Shown here: one piece after another, positions 41,682-50,446 of the stretch
Layout of the letters: every line of letters starts with the position of its first letter
How positions within the stretch are numbered: the stretch's first letter is position 1
The notes under the pieces: model-generated
Database searches by the model: none
What the model saw: the letters and a program-made list of their open reading frames with translations, nothing else
What the model was told of the DNA's origin: nothing
Assembly (NCBI GenBank): GCA_028281825.1
Contig: JANQJC010000105.1
Coordinates: forward strand, 62,001-126,000
Source: Flavobacteriales bacterium
Lineage (GTDB): Bacteria > Bacteroidota > Bacteroidia > JANQJC01
Direction: 5' to 3'
DNA: 64,000 nt
Program-made: the position numbers and the translations under genes

Positions 41682-44600
41682 TTAATCATCCACCCCGAAT
41701 CTTCTCAAGAAGTTTCTCTTCTTAATTGCTGAAGATTGCGTGTATTGGTATGGATAACCATTGATTACCTTATTCTGGCGCTTATCAGCTTTGGTATCCC
41801 TGATGGCATTATTAAAATTCTCATCAGAAGAAGAAGCCGACATCAGGTTGTTTGAATATTCAAAATAGAACCATGTATCAGCACCTGGCTCAAGATACAA
41901 GTAGAATTTATCCCTACCACGTTTTTTCTCAAACTCAATCATACCATACACCATGCGGTTAATCTGGATACCATTGATACTACTTACTCCTATGAAACCC
42001 TTGTATCGGTATGAGTTAGTAGGCTCATTCCAGTAGAGCTTAACATCCGTCAAGAATAGTGTTTTCTCCAACTCTTTAGGATATTTCTTGAACTGTCCAT
42101 AAAGGTTGAGCTCTTGCAGCTTTTCTTTGGCTTCTTTTTGACCCAATAACTCCATCAAGGCCAGTTCAAACTTCTCTCCATAATAGATAGGGTCCATTGG
42201 CGGGAAAAAGTTTGCCAGTCTCTCAGCCATCACTCGCATCGACTCATCGTTGAAGAAATAGTTAATTCCTATAAATACATCCAAAGTGGTTGAGTCATTG
42301 TTGATATTGTGCCTGATGTTACCAAGGGTAGTTAGCTCAACTTGTCCAAGATTTACGGCCAACTCTAACTTACCTTGCCCTTCGGTAATACATTGGTCGT
42401 TTAATGAGATAAAGTTACCCGGCACCACATTACCTTGCAATTTCTCTTTATTGGAGATGCGATACTCCTTTGCCTCGTTATTGTAATGCAGATAACCATC
42501 CGCAGCCACAACATCCAGGTCGCTTGTATTTATTTTAGGTGACAAGAACGTCGGATATATACCAGATGTATCTTTACCCAAAACAATACCAGTAGCCAAA
42601 GCCCTTCCAGTTGCATCTTTTGGAGCTTTCTCAATCGGGATATAAATTTCCTTAGGGTCAATTTCCGCTTTGAAGCTCAGCCAGCTGGCTGGCATTCCAT
42701 CACAATTGTGCAGAATTTTAGTACTACCAGAATAGGTCAGGTTTTTCTTGCTGGCATACAGTGTAACTGAACCTTTATAGTTAAAGTTAGGGCTCAATGT
42801 AAAGTCTTCTTCCTCAGTCACGGTGCCAATAGCCAATGTTTGCGACGTAGAGTCAACACTGATGCTTGTCAGGTGAATAGGCTTCTTGTTTTCTGCCACG
42901 TCTACATAATCATAATATCCAGTGCCTGTATACTTATTTTTACCGTGGATATTCAAAGAAGCATTGTAGATGTTATGGAACTTGGTAGTCCTATTAGCCA
43001 AAACACCAGCGTTCTCAAGGGTCTCCATCTTGGCAGCCTCTTTCACTACCACTTTACCGCTATCAGGGTAGATGTATGCATCAGCCACCTCTATGTGTTT
43101 CACATCTTTTGCTTCTAATACATATTTGGTCAAATCAAATTTAGCATTCGGTGCCACAAAGCTGAGTGAGTCCTGCACCGGGTTGACTGATATAAACCGC
43201 GAGCCGACCAGCTCTGAGGTTTGGCTGGCAGGTGTGCTTGAAGTAAACTCCACTTCTTTCTGGTCAAGGAACCATTTAAACTGATCCAAATAGCAGATAT
43301 ATTGGTTCTCAGGGAACTCAACATAAGAGCCACCATCATTTGCTTTAAACTCACCTGTTCTTGTTGCAAAGTCAATCTTTGCACTTACGTTTTTAGTTGA
43401 AAAGGCAAGCGATGCCTCTTTTTGCCCCTCAAGGGTAAAGTCGGCTGTATCTGCCTTAAAGTCCTCTTTATTGAACGCAAACAAATCAGATTTCAATTCT
43501 GAACCAGTAAATGCCATTGTTCCATAACCTTCCAAACCTGTACTTTTCAGGTTGATACCACCATATAGTGTAGCTTGTCCATCATACATTGTAAAAGGCT
43601 CTTCACCCTGGTCAACCATATAGTTGTCTAAGTATGGCTCCCAATGTATTTTAACCTCTTTCCCGTTAAGTTGCGGGGTTTGAGGGTCTCCGGCACTTTT
43701 TGCGATTGCAAACTCTTTAGCAATAGTATTCATAGAGTCGGGCATGAATATAAAGTCGTCTGACATGGTGGTAGAAGACATATAGTCTAAAGAACCTTTG
43801 CCTCTCAAACCTTCATGGCTTAACTGAATATTTTCATTGTAGGTACCCTTACCCCCATAAATTGGATATCCACCGGGAGGGGTTTCTCTCTTGAAACCAA
43901 GTGAGAAGTCTTCCTGCAACCTAAGTGTTTCATCAAAGTTGGGGAAAATGCCTGCGGACTCGAAATCACCTTCAAAGGCCAAACCTTCGGCTGTAAAGTT
44001 GTCCAAACTATCCACGGTGAAAGGTTTCAAGTGGAAGTAGAACCTCTCTTTATCATAAACGCCCTGCTGGATAGAACGACTGTTGTAATACACGTAAGAA
44101 TCCTTCAAGCTATTAAATATGGGGTATTGGGGAAAATCCTGCAACCCCGATTTGTTATTCGGATGGTCAATTAGCACCTCGCCATGCAAGTCCTGTAATA
44201 CCGTTTTCACACGAGCCAGTATCTCTCTTTCCTGTGCATCCAACTCCCCTGTTGGCACTTTCATCCTCAACGAGTCAACCTGGTCAAGATTTAACTTGAA
44301 TTCATCGTACACAAAATCAAACTCATTACCAAAGATATCGAAACGCCCTGCCACAACCTTACCATCAAAATCAAAATCACGGTTTTTCTTGACTGTCACT
44401 TCCTGTTCCTTGGGATATATATAAACATTTTGGGAATCACTCAGGAATATTTCGGCTACACCCCGTATCAAGAGGTCAAAGTTTAATAAACTCAAGGTCG
44501 CATTATCATATTGCTTAATGATGGAGTTAAACTGTAATACGTCATAGTCAGTTTTACCGCCTCTGGCATTAATGTAATCAAAAAGCCTGTCCTGAATTAC

Positions 44601-46127
44601 TACTTGGTCTTCATCTAACTTAAAGGCCAGAAAGCCCATCGTGGAAAGCCCCATTAACATTTGGCGCACATTTGTCTCATCTATGCGGAAGTAGCCTGCC
44701 AAATCTGAGACATTCAATAAGTTAGTATCTCTTTGTTCGGCATATCTCTTAATTTTCACTAACGGGTGAACGTCGTCCATCATTTGCAGGCGGGCATAGC
44801 GAAACTCATCGTAGAAATTAGCGGATTCGAATAGCGCCTTGTTTTCACCGCCACCAGTTATCATTTTGAGGTCCATTTTCTGCTCATCCATTTTCCAGTA
44901 CATACTTTCCACATACATATCCAGTTTATGGAATGAGTCAAAATACGGTGTTCTGGATAGACCTTCCTGTCCACGAAGAAGCGCAAGTTCTTGTGTCTCA
45001 ACATTAAACTTCACTTCTAAACCAGGGTGAAAAATTGAATCTTCTTCCCAGTACATCGTAATACTAGCTTTGGGAGAAGTAATCCTGTCCTTGCGGATGA
45101 TGAAAGTTTTTGCCCTGGCAAACAAGAAGTCTTTTATCTCCTTGGTTTCAAGCACTTCTCTTTTGAATACCAATTCCGCATCTTTCTCCTTACTACCCGA
45201 ACCTAAAAACTTACTACCATGTTGCGAGAACCCACCGCGATAATCCACATTTTTGAACAGGTCTTTGATAACCAAGTCTTTCTGTTCTGAGTCAAATCGT
45301 GGGTAGGATGCATCATCAGGCTTTACATTTGCTAAAACCTTCTCAGTGAGGATACCTCTTTGAGGCGCGTCAAAATATTCTGAATTATAGAAAGCGACAT
45401 TCTCAATTGAGTACTCTGACCTTGAAACATCTAACGAGTAGTCATCAATTTCGGCACGTACATTGCTTCTTTCCATACCCGCTCTTTGCCAATCAATCAC
45501 TCCGCCTTTACCCTGCCATCTCTCCAAGGTTGGGTAATAAGCACCCGTGGTGCCATATATTTTTGAACTATCGTCTTTCGCATAGCATATCAAGTCTAGT
45601 TCACCTTTAAAACGAATTAACGGAACGCTATCAAAGTCAAAGGTGTAATTACGAGTAGAAGCCTTCCACCTTACAGCTCTGGATTCAAAAAGAGAGTTGT
45701 CTTTGAATAGAATTTCGCATACCTCAAGATAATTTGAAAAGTTCTTTCTACTTCCTTCAATTACCTTACTCAAGCTTTCTTGCCACGAGCTAAAACTCTC
45801 CTCTGATTGACCACTTTTGTTGAAACTCATCACCGTAAACAGGTAGCGATTGAAATCGTCTGCTTTTTTTCTCTTTTTCAGCATCTCATCTGAGAAGTCA
45901 TAAATCTTATTGCGCTGATTTTCAGAAATTTGGGTTCCCAGCCAAATTGGCTCAAACTCTTCCATAAATTTCTTGGCTCCCTGCTTATCACTGAGAGAAA
46001 GAAAACTGGTCATCTCCTCCAAAAACTTCTCTTTTTCATGAGTAAAACTCTTGGGAGTTTGCGCTAAAGTATTAATGCCCAAACTGGCAGTTAATACTAA
46101 AAAACTAAGTTTTGTCAACCACTTCAT
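41682..46127 (-). CDS. Giant (1481-aa) exported protein of unknown function
   Basis: An unrecognised protein with signal peptide MKWLTKLSFLVLTASLGINTLA/Q. The first 600 residues mix helices and strands (for example VDWQRAGMERSNVRAEIDDY and KIKRYAEQRDTNLLN). From about 600 to 1300 the sequence is a long series of short strands with recurring G-x-L-x-L and YGGINLKSTGLEGYGTM-type units, suggesting an extended beta-helix or beta-taco like LptD/AsmA-type bridges; this is inference. No membrane span after the signal and no T9SS domain. It sits in the core run between prmA (6 nt) and the rhomboid gene. Such conservation within a core operon would point to an envelope-building role. Confidence 0.85.
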   Translation of the reverse strand: MKWLTKLSFLVLTASLGINTLAQTPKSFTHEKEKFLEEMTSFLSLSDKQGAKKFMEEFEPIWLGTQISENQRNKIYDFSDEMLKKRKKADDFNRYLFTVMSFNKSGQSEESFSSWQESLSKVIEGSRKNFSNYLEVCEILFKDNSLFESRAVRWKASTRNYTFDFDSVPLIRFKGELDLICYAKDDSSKIYGTTGAYYPTLERWQGKGGVIDWQRAGMERSNVRAEIDDYSLDVSRSEYSIENVAFYNSEYFDAPQRGILTEKVLANVKPDDASYPRFDSEQKDLVIKDLFKNVDYRGGFSQHGSKFLGSGSKEKDAELVFKREVLETKEIKDFLFARAKTFIIRKDRITSPKASITMYWEEDSIFHPGLEVKFNVETQELALLRGQEGLSRTPYFDSFHKLDMYVESMYWKMDEQKMDLKMITGGGENKALFESANFYDEFRYARLQMMDDVHPLVKIKRYAEQRDTNLLNVSDLAGYFRIDETNVRQMLMGLSTMGFLAFKLDEDQVVIQDRLFDYINARGGKTDYDVLQFNSIIKQYDNATLSLLNFDLLIRGVAEIFLSDSQNVYIYPKEQEVTVKKNRDFDFDGKVVAGRFDIFGNEFDFVYDEFKLNLDQVDSLRMKVPTGELDAQEREILARVKTVLQDLHGEVLIDHPNNKSGLQDFPQYPIFNSLKDSYVYYNSRSIQQGVYDKERFYFHLKPFTVDSLDNFTAEGLAFEGDFESAGIFPNFDETLRLQEDFSLGFKRETPPGGYPIYGGKGTYNENIQLSHEGLRGKGSLDYMSSTTMSDDFIFMPDSMNTIAKEFAIAKSAGDPQTPQLNGKEVKIHWEPYLDNYMVDQGEEPFTMYDGQATLYGGINLKSTGLEGYGTMAFTGSELKSDLFAFNKEDFKADTADFTLEGQKEASLAFSTKNVSAKIDFATRTGEFKANDGGSYVEFPENQYICYLDQFKWFLDQKEVEFTSSTPASQTSELVGSRFISVNPVQDSLSFVAPNAKFDLTKYVLEAKDVKHIEVADAYIYPDSGKVVVKEAAKMETLENAGVLANRTTKFHNIYNASLNIHGKNKYTGTGYYDYVDVAENKKPIHLTSISVDSTSQTLAIGTVTEEEDFTLSPNFNYKGSVTLYASKKNLTYSGSTKILHNCDGMPASWLSFKAEIDPKEIYIPIEKAPKDATGRALATGIVLGKDTSGIYPTFLSPKINTSDLDVVAADGYLHYNNEAKEYRISNKEKLQGNVVPGNFISLNDQCITEGQGKLELAVNLGQVELTTLGNIRHNINNDSTTLDVFIGINYFFNDESMRVMAERLANFFPPMDPIYYGEKFELALMELLGQKEAKEKLQELNLYGQFKKYPKELEKTLFLTDVKLYWNEPTNSYRYKGFIGVSSINGIQINRMVYGMIEFEKKRGRDKFYLYLEPGADTWFYFEYSNNLMSASSSDENFNNAIRDTKADKRQNKVINGYPYQYTQSSAIKKRNFLRRFGVDD

Positions 46128-46133
46128 ATCTTA

Positions 46134-46970
46134 TTATTTCTTTTCAAACCTGGCTGCTACCCAATTCTTATTTGTATCATCCGAAACAAATACCAAGCCA
46201 TTGTCTGCGGCTGCCCTTTTGATTATTTCTCTGTCTTCATTCAAAAAACCACTCATCAACAATACCCCACCTTCATTCAGCGCTTCTTGATAAACTGGCA
46301 TTTGTTCCAACAACACATTCCTATTAATGTTAGCCAATATCACATCATACTTATCGCCACCTACCTGCTCAATATCTCCAAGTAATACTTCTATATTATT
46401 TGCACCATTCATATCAACGTTTTCAAGAGCGTTTTTGTATGCCCAGTCTTCAATATCAATGGCCTTTATTTTCGAAGCCCCCATCTTACTCGCCAATATA
46501 GCCAAAATGCCAGTGCCACTGCCCATATCTAGCACGGTTTTCCCGTCCATAGCTAACTCTATCATGGCCTGCATCATTAATGCGGTCGTAGAGTGATGCC
46601 CTGTACCGAAGGACATCTTGGGTTCAATAACTATCTCATATTTCACATTGTAATCCGAAGGGTGAAAAGTAGCCCTCACATAACAAGTATCACCAACATA
46701 TAGGGGCTGAAAGTTTTTCTCCCATTCAGTATTCCAGTTTTGGTCTTCAATAAGCTTGCTCTCAAAATTAAAGGAAATTGTATCGCCAAAGTTAAGCGTT
46801 GAGAGTTTGTTGATAACTTCCTGAGTATATTCTGGCTTCTGGATATATGCCAACAGACCAGTTTCGTTCTCAATAAAGCTTTCGAAACCTATTTCACCCA
46901 GTTCGGCAATAACTATTTCGTTTCCAAGTTCTGTTGGAGAAACCTTACAATCCAATTCAATATATTCCAT
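46134..46970 (-). CDS. prmA: Ribosomal protein L11 methyltransferase PrmA
   Basis: SAM-dependent trimethylation of Lys and the N-terminus of L11. A substrate-recognition N-terminal domain (about 1-110) precedes a class I methyltransferase with FGTGHHSTTALMM, VLDMGSGTGILAILASKMG (motif I) and DVILANINRNVL (motif IV, NxN). 278 aa is slightly short of E. coli PrmA (293). Its ATG shares a base with the tpiA stop (TGATG), indicating coupling. The 1481-aa gene follows after 6 nt. Confidence 0.95.
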   Translation of the reverse strand: MEYIELDCKVSPTELGNEIVIAELGEIGFESFIENETGLLAYIQKPEYTQEVINKLSTLNFGDTISFNFESKLIEDQNWNTEWEKNFQPLYVGDTCYVRATFHPSDYNVKYEIVIEPKMSFGTGHHSTTALMMQAMIELAMDGKTVLDMGSGTGILAILASKMGASKIKAIDIEDWAYKNALENVDMNGANNIEVLLGDIEQVGGDKYDVILANINRNVLLEQMPVYQEALNEGGVLLMSGFLNEDREIIKRAAADNGLVFVSDDTNKNWVAARFEKK

Positions 46971-47725
46971 CAGAACGACTGGATTATCTTTACAAAAGCA
47001 TCAGCATCTAATGAAGCACCGCCAATGAGACCACCATCAATATCAGGCTGAGAAAAGAGCTCATGTGCATTTTCAGGTTTGCAACTTCCACCATATAATA
47101 TGCTGAGTTTGCTAGCGATATCATCACCAAACTTTTCGGCTATCATCCCACGGATAAACTCATGCATTTCCTGCGCTTGCCCGGGTGTAGCTGTTTTTCC
47201 AGTACCTATAGCCCAAACAGGCTCATAGGCAATTACAACTTCACTCATTTGTTCTGGTGAAAGACCAAAAAGGGCTGTTTCAATTTGCATTTCAACCACC
47301 TCAAATTGTTGATTGGTTTCTCTTTCTTGCAACTCTTCGCCGCAACAATAGATAGGCCTAATACCCTCGCCAATAGCTGTTTTAATTTTCTCAGCCACCA
47401 GTATATCATCTTCATGGTAGTATTTGCGCCTTTCTGAGTGCCCCAAAATTACATACCTCACCCCCATTTCCTGTAACATGGCTGCAGAAATATCGCCTGT
47501 GAATGCACCTGAAAGTTGTACATGACAATCCTGTGCACCACAAAATACCCATTTGGTTTCTCGTATCACTCTCGCAACCCTGTCAATTGAAGTATAAGGT
47601 GGACATATAACTATTTGTACGTCCAAGTCCTTTACAAGCTGCCTGGTAATATCGGTTACCAATATTGCCCCTTGGCTGGGAGTCATATTCATTTTCCAGT
47701 TGCCAGCTACTATTTTTTTTCTCAT
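46970..47725 (-). CDS. tpiA: Triosephosphate isomerase
   Basis: Interconverts dihydroxyacetone phosphate and glyceraldehyde 3-phosphate in glycolysis. Catalytic residues are visible: Asn/Lys in VAGNWKMN, the His in ILGHSERR and the Glu in VIAYEPVWAIGTG. The phosphate loop YGGSCKPEN and GLIGGASL complete the active site. 251 aa is standard. It is third in the long minus-strand run, 9 nt after the permease gene; its stop overlaps the prmA start. Confidence 0.97.
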   Translation of the reverse strand: MRKKIVAGNWKMNMTPSQGAILVTDITRQLVKDLDVQIVICPPYTSIDRVARVIRETKWVFCGAQDCHVQLSGAFTGDISAAMLQEMGVRYVILGHSERRKYYHEDDILVAEKIKTAIGEGIRPIYCCGEELQERETNQQFEVVEMQIETALFGLSPEQMSEVVIAYEPVWAIGTGKTATPGQAQEMHEFIRGMIAEKFGDDIASKLSILYGGSCKPENAHELFSQPDIDGGLIGGASLDADAFVKIIQSF

Positions 47726-47734
47726 ATCTAAGAT

Positions 47735-48811
47735 TTATCCAAGTCTGACACGAGGGTCAATAATACCGTAAACAATATCAACTAAAACATTGATAACCAC
47801 AAATATAATAGAGACAACCAATACTGCACCCATTACAACAGGAAGGTCAGAAGTATTTAACGCTTCCAGCAAAACATTACCTATGCCATTCCACCCAAAC
47901 ACAATCTCTACAAACACTGCACCTGCCATCAATGAGGCCAACCAACCTGATATGGCAGTAACCACAGGATTGAGTGCATTAATTAATCCATGCTTAATGA
48001 TTATTGTATTAAAACTTAATCCCTTGGCACGAGCTGTACGCATATAATCCATAGATAACACCTCCAGCATAGAACTGCGGGTAAGCTGCATCACAATGGC
48101 TAGTGGGCGAATACCTAAAGTGATGGCCGGGAGTATCAGGTTTCTCCAAACTATGCGCCTGCCTTCAAATTCATCCACTTCATAAAGGCTACCTGTTACT
48201 GGCAACCCTGTGATGTTGCCTAATAAGTATGCAAATATCCAAACCATTAATATAGCTGCTACAAAGGAGGGCAGTGACATCCCAAAGACAGAAGTAACCA
48301 AGCTGAACTTATCCAGCCAGGTATCTTTGTAAACTGCTGATATTATACCTAAGCCTATACCCAAAGCTGTTGCTATCAAAATAGACAGCAAAGCCAAGAC
48401 AGCTGTAACTGGTAATGCAGTACCAATTATATCAGTCACCAATCGCTTGCTTTGATAAGAGCGCCTGAGATAAGGTGGTTTTACGACAAAAACCTTACTT
48501 ATTATTGCAAATAATTGTGTAGCATGTTTGTATTTATCCTTATCAAAATAAAGGTAGTGCTCGGTATCTTTATCTTCATAAACAGAGATTATAGAAAGGT
48601 CATTCAAGTATTTAATGTAGCGTTTCCATTTGGGTAAATCCCAACCAATATCTTTATTGATGGCATCAATCAGAACCTGGTTTTGCCTTTGCCCCAGCAT
48701 GCTGCTTGCCGGGTTTAGTCGCTCAATATTAAATATGAGAAAAATAACGGTGACAATGCCCCAAAGCACCAATAAACTATACCCTATTCTGCCAATTATA
48801 TATCTAAGCAA
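47735..48811 (-). CDS. OppB/DppB-type ABC transporter permease, no partner genes adjacent
   Basis: Peptide/nickel-type ABC permease of 358 aa. The first membrane helix is MLRYIIGRIGYSLLVLWGIV, a periplasmic insert of about 100 residues (40-140) is unusually long, and then the BPD_transp_1 domain has RTARAKGLSFNTIIIKHGLINAL (EAA loop). No binding protein, second permease or ATPase is in the window, so it must work with subunits encoded elsewhere. The start codon is TTG, 6 nt after the previous stop; no in-frame ATG gives a complete first helix. Confidence 0.87.
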   Translation of the reverse strand: MLRYIIGRIGYSLLVLWGIVTVIFLIFNIERLNPASSMLGQRQNQVLIDAINKDIGWDLPKWKRYIKYLNDLSIISVYEDKDTEHYLYFDKDKYKHATQLFAIISKVFVVKPPYLRRSYQSKRLVTDIIGTALPVTAVLALLSILIATALGIGLGIISAVYKDTWLDKFSLVTSVFGMSLPSFVAAILMVWIFAYLLGNITGLPVTGSLYEVDEFEGRRIVWRNLILPAITLGIRPLAIVMQLTRSSMLEVLSMDYMRTARAKGLSFNTIIIKHGLINALNPVVTAISGWLASLMAGAVFVEIVFGWNGIGNVLLEALNTSDLPVVMGAVLVVSIIFVVINVLVDIVYGIIDPRVRLG

Positions 48812-48817
48812 TGGGGC

Positions 48818-50116
48818 CTATTTAAGTAAATCAGCTTTTACACGGTCATACTTCGGGAAGGCATTATAATGCCATTTGCCCATCACTACCCCATCTTTTA
48901 TCAATATTAAACCTGGATTGGCACGAATGATAGTTTTTAGAACCGTGCCGTCAGAGAAATAATAGTCAAAAGTTGAAGCATTGTCCTTCCCAAACTTTTG
49001 TGCAATTGAATTAGCCGAGGCCGTCAGTGCTACAAAAGTATGCCCATCTGCCTTTGCTTTGGTAGCAAACTGATTGGCTTTGGCCTGTGCCTTTTTACTA
49101 GACTCATCAAGGTTGTATTCTATCAGAAGGAATTTATAGCCTTCGCCATCTAAGAAGTCTTGCGTCACATCATTTCCATAAGCATCTGAGATAGAGAAAT
49201 CCTGAATTTTAGCAGGAATACCTTCTTTAACCACCGTAGTTTCAAAATTCAGGTATTCGTATTGCTCTGTGTAGTTTTCAGGGAATTGCGCAAACTTCTC
49301 TTCTGCACCAGTTGCCTTGTTCTTTAATATATAAGTGTAACTCAGTGAGTCAGGAATACCAATCATTTGCTCAGGAATATTTTTACCAACCGCATATGCC
49401 CTAAAATCTTTAGTTGGCAGATAAAAGAAGCAGTAAAGTGTAAATCCTGTAATCACCACAGTAGATATTACATTGACGAGCATTGCCCTGTTGGCTTTAC
49501 CTATGAAATTAAGTGCATAGAACACAATCAAAACACCCAAGGGGAAAAAGAAGGTAAAACCCCACTCTAGCCTACCGAATGACAGCCATCCTAAAAAAGC
49601 CATTAAAAGCACCGCCATCACATAATGGGTTCTGTTTACTTCTCCTTCTTCAATCCAGTTCCTGTTAATGAAAATGATGAGTACGAAGAATAAAAGGATA
49701 CAATCTTTATAGAAAGACTGCCATGGTGTTAATGGTATAGCATCACCGAAGCAACCACATGTTTTCACAATATCATAATAGGCTGAAGCTAACGTGAGTG
49801 CAGCGAAAAAAAGTATCAACAACACCAACGACCACGAAGTAAATTTCATTTTGTAGCCAGTGAGCGTTGCCACCCCCAATACTATCTCAAATATTACCAG
49901 AAAGATGGAAATGGGCAATGCAATATCAATAAAAAATTCCCATGGAAACACACTAATCCAACTCCAGAACTCCATTTGTGGTGGTGGATTATGAAAAACC
50001 TCAAAATACTCAGTGAGCTTGTATGAGAAGCCAACCGGGTCAACTGCTTTTACCAAGCCTGAGAAAATGAACAATAGACCTACAAAGTATCTGGATATAT
50101 CAGTAATGAGCTTCAT
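48818..50116 (-). CDS. DoxX/MauE-like membrane protein with thioredoxin-like C-terminus (BT_3928 type)
   Basis: A 432-aa conserved Bacteroidota protein. Residues about 1-150 form a DoxX/MauE-type four-helix membrane domain (RYFVGLLFIFSGLVKAVDP) with cysteines in TCGCFGDAIPLTPWQ. More helices follow to about 240. A C-terminal periplasmic domain looks thioredoxin-like (LLIEYNLDESSKKA ... NPGLILIKDGVVMGKWHYN) but lacks CxxC. The redox or electron-transfer role is inferred from the MauE resemblance. The ORF track starts at 50137; the ATG at 50116 is better, as the -7 box (50142..50135) would otherwise overlap the coding start. First gene of the eight-gene run. Confidence 0.85.
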   Translation of the reverse strand: MKLITDISRYFVGLLFIFSGLVKAVDPVGFSYKLTEYFEVFHNPPPQMEFWSWISVFPWEFFIDIALPISIFLVIFEIVLGVATLTGYKMKFTSWSLVLLILFFAALTLASAYYDIVKTCGCFGDAIPLTPWQSFYKDCILLFFVLIIFINRNWIEEGEVNRTHYVMAVLLMAFLGWLSFGRLEWGFTFFFPLGVLIVFYALNFIGKANRAMLVNVISTVVITGFTLYCFFYLPTKDFRAYAVGKNIPEQMIGIPDSLSYTYILKNKATGAEEKFAQFPENYTEQYEYLNFETTVVKEGIPAKIQDFSISDAYGNDVTQDFLDGEGYKFLLIEYNLDESSKKAQAKANQFATKAKADGHTFVALTASANSIAQKFGKDNASTFDYYFSDGTVLKTIIRANPGLILIKDGVVMGKWHYNAFPKYDRVKADLLK

Positions 50117-50134
50117 AGCTTTGGATTTGAAATT

Positions 50135-50142
50135 CAAAGGTA
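50135..50142 (-). promoter_or_regulatory. -7 box (TACCTTTG) for the eight-gene run
   Basis: TACCTTTG on the minus strand, 18 nt upstream of the ATG at 50116. No -33 TTG was found. It is the only good promoter I see for the genes 50116 to 39696. Confidence 0.5.
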
Positions 50143-50433
50143 AAATTCCTAATTAGTTTTGAAAGAGTGTGTTAATGAGGTGTTAAAAGATTTTAGGTTA
50201 GAAATTTTAAATGTGAAAACAAAAGGCGGGTAAGCCCACTGTTTTGTAGAGATGCAAGACTTTGCGTTTCTATCTTTTCCCAATTTCTCTGCTTGATTTT
50301 TGTATTGCACCCCTCCAAATCTCCCCTTCCCGACTCAACCTTTTCGAAAACTGATTGGATTGTTCATTTCCCTGAAAGGAAACAGACTGAAATTTGATAC
50401 TACTGTTCGATAACGTTAGGGTTAATACTTCTT
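50143..50433. other. Intergenic region between two divergent genes, no gene seen
   Basis: About 290 nt between the DoxX-like gene and folP. It holds the divergent promoters at its ends, a GGGTAAGCCC mini-hairpin (about 50228-50237) and the palindrome at 50246-50273. No ORF with coding character was found. Confidence 0.6.
50246..50273. repeat. Imperfect palindrome GTAGAGATGCAA...TTGCGTTTCTAT
   Basis: Arms GTAGAGATGCAA (50246-50257) and TTGCGTTTCTAT (50262-50273), complementary except for three positions that give G-T pairs or mismatches. It resembles the dispersed palindromes of type GTAGAGACGCAA/TTGCGTCTCTAC that I recall from Bacteroidota and cyanobacterial genomes. Only this copy was seen in the window. 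Confidence 0.55.
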
Positions 50434-50441
50434 TATATTTG
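50434..50441 (+). promoter_or_regulatory. -7 box (TATATTTG) for folP
   Basis: TATATTTGC matches TAnnTTTGC and ends 6 nt before the ATG at 50447, giving a near-leaderless mRNA. Confidence 0.5.
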
Positions 50442-50446
50442 CACCA

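Noticed and set aside
43130-43384. Minus-strand ORF inside the 1481-aa gene, and other antisense ORFs (for example 31264..31728, 26382..26714)
   Set aside because: These are shadows of the real reading frames; none has its own promoter, signal or domain.
41682-46127. The 1481-aa protein as a TonB receptor, T9SS protein or LptD
   Set aside because: No plug domain, TonB box, sorting domain or OstA signature is visible by eye.
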